A DNA stretch of 64,000 bases from Planotetraspora silvatica (GTDB taxonomy: Bacteria; Actinomycetota; Actinomycetes; Streptosporangiales; Streptosporangiaceae), in assembly GCF_016863315.1 (NCBI RefSeq), contig NZ_BOOQ01000002.1, positions 434,001 through 498,000 on the forward strand. The letters run 5' to 3'. The notes under the pieces are model-generated. The model searched no databases. It saw nothing but the letters and a program-made list of their open reading frames with translations, and was not told the origin of the DNA. The position numbers and the translations under genes were made by a program. This document shows positions 30,716 to 38,135 of this stretch, one piece after another; positions within the stretch are counted from its first letter, which is position 1; each line of letters begins with the position of its first letter.

Positions 30716-32208
30716 GAGTCGATACCTTCCATTGCCGCCACGAGATCGTTCTCACTCCAGCCTCGTGGCACGTCCTTGACCACCTTGCCGTGGAACATGA
30801 CCAGCACCCGGTCACAGATCCGAAGGTCGTCCAGCTCGTCGGAGACCAGCAGGACGCCCGTTCCCCCGGCCGTCGCGTCCTCGACCGCGCCAAGCAGCGA
30901 CTGCTTGGCCTTGACGTCGACGCCGGCGGTGGGGTTGATCACCACGAGCGCCGCCGGGCTGTCGGCCAGCGCGCGCGCGAGCACGACCTTCTGGGCGTTG
31001 CCGCCGGACAGGTCGCCGACCGGCTGGTCCGGCCCGGTGGTCTTGATGTCCAGATCCTGGATCATCGTCGTGGCCCGGGCCTTGCGGCGCTCTCCGGAGA
31101 TCATGCCGAACCTGCCCAGCTTGTGGGCGATGGGCATGGTCGCGTTCTCCGCGATCGACAGCAGCGGCACGAAACCCTCGTGGTGACGGTCCTGCGGGAC
31201 GAACCCGAGGCCCGCCTTCAACGCGGCGGACACGTCTCCGGGGCGGATCGCCGTCCCGTTGACCGTGACGTCGCCGCCGTCCGGCTTGCGGAGCCCGACC
31301 AGCGTCTCCGCCAGGCCGACCTTCCCGCTGCTGCCGGAGCCCGCCAGCCCGACGATCTCTCCCGAGCGCACGGCGAGGTCGACGTCCTCGTAGCGGTCCT
31401 TCAACCGCAGGCCGGACGCCGAGAGCACGACCTTCGCCGCGCCGTCGATCTCCCGGGCCTTGGACTCGTACGCCTGGGTCTCCTCGCCGGTCATCGCCTT
31501 GACCAGCTCGTCGTGCGGGAGATCGGCCACCGGGGCGGTGACGACGTGCCGGGCGTCGCGGAAGACCGTGACGCTCTGGCAGACCTGGTAGACCTCCTCC
31601 AGGTGGTGCGAGATGAACATCATCGTCACGCCCTGGTTGCGCAGGTCGCGCATCCGCTCGAAGAGCCGCTCGATGGCCGGGCCGTCGAGCTGGGCCGTGG
31701 GCTCGTCGAGGATGATGAACCTCGCGCCGAAGGACAGCGCCCTGGCGATCTCCACCAGTTGGCGTTCCTCGACGTTGAGGTCTCCCGCGAGGGAGTCGGC
31801 GTCCACCGCCACGCCGTACTGGTCGAGCAGTTGCCGGGCGCGGGCGCGCAGGGCGCGCCAGTTGATCGGACCGCGCTCGGTCTGCCGGTTGATGAAGAGG
31901 TTCTCGGCGACGGTCAGGGAGGGGATGATCGTCGACTTCTGGTACACACACGCCACGCGGCGACGCCAGGCGTCCCTGTCGGTCAGCGGCGGCGACGGCT
32001 CACCGGCGAAGAGGACTTCGCCGAGGTCGGGGCGCTGGAGCCCGGTCAGGATGGAGACAAGGGTCGACTTGCCTGCGCCGTTCCGGCCGACCAGCGCGTG
32101 CGTCTCACCGGGGGCGATCACGATTCCGGCGTCGTTGAGGGCGACGGTGGGGCCGAAGCGCTTGGTGATGCCACGCGCTTCGACCGCCGCCGTTTCAGTA
32201 ACTGTCAT
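30712..32208 (-). CDS. Sugar ABC transporter ATP-binding protein (RbsA type), second system
   Basis: This is a 498-residue double ABC protein. Domain 1 shows Walker A VGRNGAGKSTLVSILTG, signature-like LNVEERQLVEIARAL and FIILDEPTAQLDG. Domain 2 shows the degenerate P-loop GLAGSGSSGKVGLAETL, signature LSGGNAQKVVLARAL and VVINPTAGVDVKA, where the usual Walker B acidic pair is replaced by NP. So domain 2 is probably catalytically impaired. The ATG shares one base with the TAA of the binding-protein gene, and the stop overlaps the permease ATG. Confidence 0.92.
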   Translation of the reverse strand: MTVTETAAVEARGITKRFGPTVALNDAGIVIAPGETHALVGRNGAGKSTLVSILTGLQRPDLGEVLFAGEPSPPLTDRDAWRRRVACVYQKSTIIPSLTVAENLFINRQTERGPINWRALRARARQLLDQYGVAVDADSLAGDLNVEERQLVEIARALSFGARFIILDEPTAQLDGPAIERLFERMRDLRNQGVTMMFISHHLEEVYQVCQSVTVFRDARHVVTAPVADLPHDELVKAMTGEETQAYESKAREIDGAAKVVLSASGLRLKDRYEDVDLAVRSGEIVGLAGSGSSGKVGLAETLVGLRKPDGGDVTVNGTAIRPGDVSAALKAGLGFVPQDRHHEGFVPLLSIAENATMPIAHKLGRFGMISGERRKARATTMIQDLDIKTTGPDQPVGDLSGGNAQKVVLARALADSPAALVVINPTAGVDVKAKQSLLGAVEDATAGGTGVLLVSDELDDLRICDRVLVMFHGKVVKDVPRGWSENDLVAAMEGIDS

Positions 32209-33254
32209 TACTTGACCTGGTTGCCCCAGAGCGCGGGGTCGTCCACGTTGTCCTTGGTCACGAGCGGAGCCGGAAGCTGGTCCTCCAGGCCGTTGGGCAG
32301 CTGGATGATCGTGCTGTCGTGGTCCGTCGGGCCGGGCTGGAAGGTCTTGCCCTCGACCGCGGCCTTGGCGTAGAAGAGCGCGTACTTGGCGTACAGGTCG
32401 GCCGGCTGCGACACGGTGGCGTCGATCGAGCCGTCACGGATCGCGGCGAACTCCTGCGGGATGCCGTCATTGGAGATGACGAAGATGTGCTTGGGGTCCG
32501 TCGGCGGGACGATCAGGTTCTTGGCCTTCAGCACCTGCAGGGTCGGGGCCAGGTGCACACCGCCCGCGTGCATGTAGATGCCCTTGATGTCGGGGTTCTG
32601 CTCGAGGCGGGTCTGGAGCATGGACGCGGCCTTGGTGCCGTCCCACTCCGTCGGCTCCTCGAAGACGGTGATTCCGGGGAACTTGGTCTTCATGCACTCG
32701 CGGAACGCCTCGGCGCGGTCACGGCCGTTGATCGAGGACAGCGCGCCCATGAGCTCGACGATCTTGCCCTTGCCGCCCAGCTTGTCGCCGAGGAACTCGC
32801 ACGCCTTCTGGCCGTACGCCCGGTTGTCGGCGCGGACGACCATGTAGACCTTGCCGGTGTCCGGGCGGGTGTCCACCGAGACGACGGGGATCTTCTTGCT
32901 CTCGAGCGACTGCAGGGTCGAGGCGATCGCGCCGGTGTCCTGCGGAGCCATCACGATGGCCTTGGCGCCCTGGCTGACGAGCGCCTGGGTGTTCGCCACG
33001 ACCTTGGCGATGTCGTTCTGCGAGTTGGTCGGCGGCATCAGGTCGACGCCGAGTTCCTTGCCCATCTCCGGAACGTACTTGTTGTAGGAGTTCCAGAAGT
33101 CGGAGTCGGCCCGGGGGAAGTCGACACCGACCTTTCCGCCGGCGGCCGCGGTCGAACCGCCGCCCGTCGCCGTCGAGTTGTCCGAGGTGGAACCGCAGGC
33201 GGCGAGCGCGAGCGCGAGGGCGGCGACGCCCGCGGCGCTGAGGAAATGTTTCAT
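32208..33254 (-). CDS. Sugar ABC transporter substrate-binding lipoprotein, second system
   Basis: This is a 348-residue type I periplasmic-binding protein. The signal peptide (MKHFLSAAGVAALALALAAC) ends in a lipobox cysteine and is followed by a Ser/Thr/Gly-rich linker, then VGVDFPRADSDFWNSYNKYV. Later blocks include VMAPQDTGAIASTLQSLESK and VSVDTRPDTGKVYMVVRADN, typical of sugar-binding members. The ligand is unknown; the coupled L-fuconate dehydratase suggests L-fucose or a related 6-deoxysugar or sugar acid. A small hairpin precedes it in the 153-bp gap from that gene. Confidence 0.9.
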   Translation of the reverse strand: MKHFLSAAGVAALALALAACGSTSDNSTATGGGSTAAAGGKVGVDFPRADSDFWNSYNKYVPEMGKELGVDLMPPTNSQNDIAKVVANTQALVSQGAKAIVMAPQDTGAIASTLQSLESKKIPVVSVDTRPDTGKVYMVVRADNRAYGQKACEFLGDKLGGKGKIVELMGALSSINGRDRAEAFRECMKTKFPGITVFEEPTEWDGTKAASMLQTRLEQNPDIKGIYMHAGGVHLAPTLQVLKAKNLIVPPTDPKHIFVISNDGIPQEFAAIRDGSIDATVSQPADLYAKYALFYAKAAVEGKTFQPGPTDHDSTIIQLPNGLEDQLPAPLVTKDNVDDPALWGNQVK

Positions 33255-33324
33255 GCCATTTGGCCTTTCATGACGTGGGGGGTAGAAGGCGAGGACACGA
33301 GGTGCCCCCGCCCGCGGCAGGTCA

Positions 33325-33341
33325 GGTGCCTGGGTGGCACC
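33325..33341 (-). promoter_or_regulatory. Intercistronic hairpin before the binding-protein gene
   Basis: GGTGCC-TGGGT-GGCACC is a 6-bp stem with 5-base loop between the L-fuconate dehydratase and binding-protein genes. Such hairpins often give separate mRNA stability to the abundant binding protein. The evidence is only positional. Confidence 0.3.
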
Positions 33342-33407
33342 GACAAGCGGACCGGCCGGCGCGACGGTGTGGGACCGCATCCGGCCGGAGAACACGACTC
33401 ACCGAAC

Positions 33408-34694
33408 TCAACCATTCGCGCCCCTCCAGACGGGACCGTCGGGGTAGGAGAATTCGGCGATCGACTCGGGGTGCATCGTGGAGCCGAAGCCCGGTGCGGC
33501 GGGCGCGACATACCTGCCGCCCTGGATGACGACAGGGTCCACGAAGTGCTCGTGCAGGTGGTCGACGTACTCGATGACCCGGCCCTCCGTGGATCCGCTC
33601 ACCGCGACGTAGTCGAACATCGCCAGGTGCTGCACCAGCTCGCACAGCCCGACGCCGCCGGCGTGCGGGCAGACGGGCACGCCGAACTTGGCGGCGAGCA
33701 GCAGGATCGCGAGGTTCTCGTTGACCCCGCCGACCCTGGCCGCGTCGAGCTGGAGGTAGGAGACCGCGCCCGCCTGGAGCAACTGCTTGAAGACCATTCG
33801 GTTCTGCACGTGCTCGCCGGTGGCGACCGGGATGGGCGCGATCCTGCGCGCGATGGCGGCGTGGCCGAGCACGTCGTCGGGGCTGGTCGGCTCCTCCACC
33901 CACCACGGGTCGAACTCGGCCAGCGCCTCGACCCACTGGACCGCCGTGTCCACGTCCCAGCGCTGGTTGGCGTCGACGGCGATGGGGAACCCGACGCCGC
34001 ACACCTCACGGGCGACCCGCATGCGGCGGATGTCGTCGTCGAGGTCGGCGCCGACCTTCAGCTTGATCTGCGTGAAGCCGTCGTCCAGGGCCTCCTTGCA
34101 GAGGCGGCGCAGCTTGTCGTCGTCGTAGCCGAGCCAGCCGGGCGAGGTCGCGTAGGCGGGGTAGCCGTTCGCCCGGAGGTGGGCGATCCTCTCCTGGCGG
34201 CCCGGCTGGGCCTTACGGAGGATCTCCAGCGCCTCGTCGGGCGTGAGGGCGTCGGTGATGTAGCGGAAGTCGACGAGGCCGACGATCTCCTCGGGCGACA
34301 TCTCGCTCAGCAGCAGCCAGACCGGCTTGCCCTCCCGCTTGGCCTTGAGGTCCCACAGGGCGTTGACCACGGCGGAGATCGCCATGTGCATGACGCCCTT
34401 CTCCGGGCCGAGCCAGCGCAGCTGCGAGTCGCCCACCATGCCGCGCGACAGCGCGCCGATGTCGGAGCAGTCACGCCCCACCACGTAGGGCTCGAGGGCC
34501 CTGATCGCGGCCGTCTGCACGTCGTTGCCGCGGCCGATCGTGAAGGCGAACCCGTGCCCCTCGTGACCGTCCTCGGTCCTGAGCACCACGTAGGCGGCGG
34601 AGTAGTCGGGATCGGGGTTCATGGCGTCGGAGCCGTCCCGCTCCCGCGACGTGGGGAAGCGGATGTCATGCGTCTCCAGGGAGGTGATCTTCAC
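33408..34694 (-). CDS. fucD: L-fuconate dehydratase (enolase superfamily)
   Basis: This 428-residue enzyme of the mandelate racemase subgroup should dehydrate L-fuconate to 2-keto-3-deoxy-L-fuconate in the non-phosphorylating L-fucose pathway. It has the family-specific [20 protein letters not shown], the catalytic KLKVG lysine pair region, metal ligands in [18 protein letters not shown] and ATGEHVQNR, and the general-base histidine in [11 protein letters not shown]. The start is a GTG at 34694 with a weak GGGACAGG site. It heads an operon with an RbsABC-type importer. The nearest upstream region (34695-35139) carries ACATC-N-GATGT palindromes that probably bind a GntR- or LacI-type regulator. 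Confidence 0.9.
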   Translation of the reverse strand: MKITSLETHDIRFPTSRERDGSDAMNPDPDYSAAYVVLRTEDGHEGHGFAFTIGRGNDVQTAAIRALEPYVVGRDCSDIGALSRGMVGDSQLRWLGPEKGVMHMAISAVVNALWDLKAKREGKPVWLLLSEMSPEEIVGLVDFRYITDALTPDEALEILRKAQPGRQERIAHLRANGYPAYATSPGWLGYDDDKLRRLCKEALDDGFTQIKLKVGADLDDDIRRMRVAREVCGVGFPIAVDANQRWDVDTAVQWVEALAEFDPWWVEEPTSPDDVLGHAAIARRIAPIPVATGEHVQNRMVFKQLLQAGAVSYLQLDAARVGGVNENLAILLLAAKFGVPVCPHAGGVGLCELVQHLAMFDYVAVSGSTEGRVIEYVDHLHEHFVDPVVIQGGRYVAPAAPGFGSTMHPESIAEFSYPDGPVWRGANG

Positions 34695-34957
34695 GCCTGT
34701 CCCGCCGTCCGGCCGGCCCCGGCCTCGTGGGAGCGATCCATCCGACCAATGGACGCCGCCATCCTCATCTCAAAGAACGCCTTTGGGTTATTCTCCCCGA
34801 AAGAGGCACCCGCGAGAGCACGGGAGGCCGGTTCCACCGGTGCCGGGAAAGTCGCCGCACCGCGGTGATCCAGCTGCGAGAAGCCGATGGACGTGGCCGA
34901 GCGTGGATGAGCGACGCCACTCGGACCAACCCGCAGCAGCTTCACAACGCCTCCAAT

Positions 34958-35084
34958 ACATCCGATGTTTCGCCAAGAATGTCCGCTGGTTGCGTGCAAG
35001 TCAAGAGGTTTCCGGCAGGAATACATCGGATAACTTGGCTTCCAGAGGCCGTGTTAGGCGGGAGAGTCAAAAGAACATCGGACC
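34958..35084. promoter_or_regulatory. Putative operators upstream of the L-fuconate dehydratase operon
   Basis: A perfect palindrome ACATC-C-GATGT lies at 34958-34968, preceded by CAAT. Partial copies ACATCGGATAA (35033-35043) and ACATCGGACC (35075-35084) follow. The same element recurs upstream of the ThuA-type gene (40536 and 40676). The gap 34695-35139 holds no gene that I can support. Confidence 0.6.
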
Positions 35085-35098
35085 TCCCGGAGAGACAG

Positions 35099-35134
35099 GG
35101 CCGGGCCGGGTCCGCCAGGAACTCCGGCCCGGCC
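35099..35134 (-). terminator. GC-rich hairpin after the sugar-dehydrogenase-like gene
   Basis: GGCCGGGCCGG (35099-35109) and CCGGCCCGGCC (35124-35134) form a perfect 11-bp stem with a 14-base loop, six bases after the original stop of the minus-strand gene. It is a likely terminator without a T-tract. Confidence 0.65.
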
Positions 35135-35139
35135 GTCAC

Positions 35140-35321
35140 TCAGGTGCCGTAGACCTCGAACTCCCACAGCGAGTAGCCGTACTGCGTCAGCGCCCGCTGC
35201 GTGCCGTACATCCGGACATAACGCCCGGTCCCCGAGACGACGAGATCGTCGACGCCGCCGTCACTCGTCGTGGTGGCGTACACGTTCGTCCAGTTGGCGT
35301 TATCCGCAGATGTCTGGATCT
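35140..35321 (-). pseudogene. Out-of-frame tail of the last discoidin domain
   Basis: From about 35321 downwards the minus strand still encodes the end of an F5/8 type C domain (IQTSADNANWTNVYATTTSD, then YVRMYGTQRALTQYGYSLWE and the terminal VYGT with a stop at 35140), but in a different frame from the gene upstream. Comparison with the two intact copies at 38136-38940 shows 13 bases missing at the junction. This segment is therefore no longer joined to its gene unless the deletion is an assembly error. Confidence 0.8.
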
Positions 35322-38030
35322 GTACGCCGCCTCCCAGTTCAGCCGCACCCGGCTGATCGAGCGGGACGAGCCCAGGTCGACGGAGATCCACTGCGGGTCG
35401 CTGTAGTCGCTGCTCCACCGCGTGGCGGCGTTGCCGTCGACCGCCATGGAACCCACCCGGCCGTTGTTCGGCTCCACACTGGACGTCGCCGTCGGGCGCC
35501 CCTGGGCGAGGTCGCTCGTGGTGATCGGCGGCGTGCTGACGCCCGGGCCGGTGAAGGTGTAGCTGTCGAGGTCGAACAGCGCGTTCGTGCCGGTGTTGTT
35601 CCCGGTGAACACCAGATAGAGGTCGTGGGTGCCGTCATCGGGCCTGGTGACCGGCGCGGTCACCTCGGCGTAGTTGTCCCAGCCTCCCGTGCCGGCGACC
35701 GCGACGCGCGCGACCTCGGGACCCGTGGGCGAGTCGTAACGGAACGAAAGGGTGCCGCCGGCGTTGGCCGAGGACACGCGGGCCTTCACCCCGGTGATGC
35801 CCTTCAGGCTCACCGCGTGATGCCTCACCCACTCGCCGCTCTGGATGTCGCCGAGACGTTTGCCGCCCTCGGCCGCGGCCTGGTCGACGACCTTGGGACC
35901 GTTGAGCTGGACGAAGTGCTCGGCCTGCCACTGCTTCGGCCAGACCGAGATCTCCTTCTCCCCCGTCAGCGCCACCGTGCCGGAGGCGCCGCGGTCGGTG
36001 TAGGAGGCGCGCAGGACGAAGAACTGCACGGCGTCGGGGCCGGCGTGCACCGGACCGGTGTTGACGGTGAACCCGCAGCCGGTGCCCTGCCCCTCCTCAT
36101 GGGCGTGCTCCTGGTGTCCGAGCGCCGCCCGGATCACGACGTCGGCGCAGTTGATCGTGCCGTCCTGCGGATCGGTCGCGCTCGCGGTCGAGGTGAGGTT
36201 CTCCCCCCAACTCCACATGCCGCCCGCGGGGATGCCCGCCAGGGTGACCGCGGGCCGGTTGTTGCCGACCACGATGGGGATCACCGCCGTGCCCGTGTGA
36301 CCCGCGGGGTCCCGTACGGTCAGACGCGCCCGCTTGTCGCCGTTGGTGGTGTAGGTGAACGACGGGTTGGCGGCCGTGGAGTCGGTGGTGCCGTTGTTGT
36401 CGAAGTCCCAGGCGTAGGTGATCGGATCACCGTCGGGATCGGACGAGCCCGCGCTGGAGAACGTCACCGCGAGCGGCGTCAGGCCGTTGTCCTTGTCGGC
36501 CGTGGCCGCCGCGACGGGCGAGCGCCCACCCTGGACATAATTGATCTTGTACAGCCCGGCGTCCGCGGCGCCGGAGAAGTAACCGCTGCCGTACTCCAGC
36601 AGGTACAGCGACCCGTCGGGCCCGAACTCCATGTCGATCGGGTGGACGAGGTTCATCCCGGCCAGGACGGGCTCGATCACAGTCGGGTTCCCGGTGGCCG
36701 GGTTGCCGTTGTCGAACTGGACTTCCTTGATCCAGTTGCGGCAGTACTCGGAGATGAGCCACTTGTTGTCGTAGTACGCGGGCCACTTGGCGTCCGAGAC
36801 CAGGTTCGGGTCGTAGTGGTAGACCTCGGCGTGGTTGGGCGCTCCGCAGCCGCCCGGGTTGTCCAGGGCGGGCCACTCCTTGCTGCCGCCGTGCTGCTCC
36901 CACACCAGGGAGGGCTTGGTCGGGGGAAGCTGCTGGAGGCCGGTGTTGCGCGGCGAGTTGTTCACCGGGCCGGTCGTGCCGCCGCACGGGAACCAGCCGC
37001 GTGGGGCGTTGGCCGCGAAGTCCCAGTCGTTGTAGGCCACGTTCGGACCGCCGCAGTACGGCCAGCCGTAGTTGCCCGGGCCCGTCGCCCTGTTGAACTC
37101 GTCGTAGGCCGCCGGGCCGCGGTTGGCGACGGTCGCGCCCGCGTCAGGTCCGACCTCGCCCCAGTAGAGGGTGTTGTTCGCCTTCTTGTCGACCCAGATC
37201 CGGTACGGGTTGCGGTCGCCCATGATGTAGATCTCGGGACGGGTCTTCGCGGTGCCCGGCGCGAAGAGGTTGCCGGCCGGGATCGTGTAGGTGCCGTTGT
37301 TCTCCGGGTGGATCCGGTTGATCTTCCCGCGCAGGTCGTTGGTGTTGCCCGCCGTGCGCTGGGCGTCGTACTGGGGGTTGCTGGTCGGCCGCTCGTCGAT
37401 GGGCGCCATGCCCGCCGAGTCGCCGCCGGAGTTGGTGTTGTCGCCCACCGCGAAGTACAGGTTTTCGTTGGAGTCCCAGGTCATGGACCCGGCCGAGTGG
37501 CAACACAGGTCACGCTCGGTCGGCCACTCGATGATCATGTCCTCGCTGGCGGGGTCGAGGACTCCTCCCGTGGTGTTGAAGGTGAACCGGGAGATCCGGT
37601 TGACCAGCGGCGTCACCTTCGGCGAATAGAAGAGGTACACCCAGTGGTTGGCGGCGAACTGCGGGTGGATCGTGATGCCGATCAGGCCGTCCTCGAACCG
37701 GGCGTCGAGTTGCACGGTCAGCGCCACCGTCGTGGCCTTGGTGACGGGATTGTACAGGCGGACCTGGCCGCCGCCGGTGGTGCTGCCCCGGTTGATGTAG
37801 AGGACCTTGCCGTCGGGGAGGACCGACAACTCGATGGGCTCGCCCATCGAGAGCCCGCCGTCCAGCTTGACCTTCTCGAACCCGCTCGTGGGAGGCGGGG
37901 CGAGAGCGGCCGTGGCAGTCAGGGCCGGGACCGCGGCGGAGGCGGGAACGGGCGCTCCCGCGACGGCGGTCCCCGCGAGCGCGAGGATGAGGGCGCCGAC
38001 GGCTGTCCGAAGGCGCGCGAAACCGAACAC
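35187..38030 (-). CDS. Secreted sugar-dehydrogenase-like protein with PKD, CBM6 and frameshifted discoidin domain
   Basis: The frame as read gives about 947 residues. GTG at 38030 is chosen because AGGAGAC lies just upstream and the next residues (FGFARLRTAVGALILALAGT) begin a signal peptide. Domains in order: a six-bladed PQQ-type glucose/sorbosone dehydrogenase propeller (about 50-510, with IELSVLPDGKVLYINRG and the C-terminal MEFGPDGSLYLLEYGSGYF), a PKD domain (about 520-600, AWDFDNNGTTDS), a CBM6-like region (about 695-835, with AEHFVQLNG) and an F5/8 type C domain. The last domain is intact to RVRLNWEAAY; then a 13-bp deletion shifts the frame, replacing the normal end with an unrelated 40-odd residues. 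The rest should still fold and be exported. It lies downstream of the related ThuA gene and is probably co-expressed. Confidence 0.85.
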   Translation of the reverse strand: MFGFARLRTAVGALILALAGTAVAGAPVPASAAVPALTATAALAPPPTSGFEKVKLDGGLSMGEPIELSVLPDGKVLYINRGSTTGGGQVRLYNPVTKATTVALTVQLDARFEDGLIGITIHPQFAANHWVYLFYSPKVTPLVNRISRFTFNTTGGVLDPASEDMIIEWPTERDLCCHSAGSMTWDSNENLYFAVGDNTNSGGDSAGMAPIDERPTSNPQYDAQRTAGNTNDLRGKINRIHPENNGTYTIPAGNLFAPGTAKTRPEIYIMGDRNPYRIWVDKKANNTLYWGEVGPDAGATVANRGPAAYDEFNRATGPGNYGWPYCGGPNVAYNDWDFAANAPRGWFPCGGTTGPVNNSPRNTGLQQLPPTKPSLVWEQHGGSKEWPALDNPGGCGAPNHAEVYHYDPNLVSDAKWPAYYDNKWLISEYCRNWIKEVQFDNGNPATGNPTVIEPVLAGMNLVHPIDMEFGPDGSLYLLEYGSGYFSGAADAGLYKINYVQGGRSPVAAATADKDNGLTPLAVTFSSAGSSDPDGDPITYAWDFDNNGTTDSTAANPSFTYTTNGDKRARLTVRDPAGHTGTAVIPIVVGNNRPAVTLAGIPAGGMWSWGENLTSTASATDPQDGTINCADVVIRAALGHQEHAHEEGQGTGCGFTVNTGPVHAGPDAVQFFVLRASYTDRGASGTVALTGEKEISVWPKQWQAEHFVQLNGPKVVDQAAAEGGKRLGDIQSGEWVRHHAVSLKGITGVKARVSSANAGGTLSFRYDSPTGPEVARVAVAGTGGWDNYAEVTAPVTRPDDGTHDLYLVFTGNNTGTNALFDLDSYTFTGPGVSTPPITTSDLAQGRPTATSSVEPNNGRVGSMAVDGNAATRWSSDYSDPQWISVDLGSSRSISRVRLNWEAAYRSRHLRITPTGRTCTPPRRVTAASTISSSRGPGVMSGCTARSGR

Positions 38031-38135
38031 GAAGTCTCCTGGGGGGTGCGGAGGCGGATGTGCGTGGTTCCGGGGAGCTTCAGGTCCGCGGCGGACCTGA
38101 AGCCCCCCGACGGTCATGTCGTGGTTCCGAGAGGC

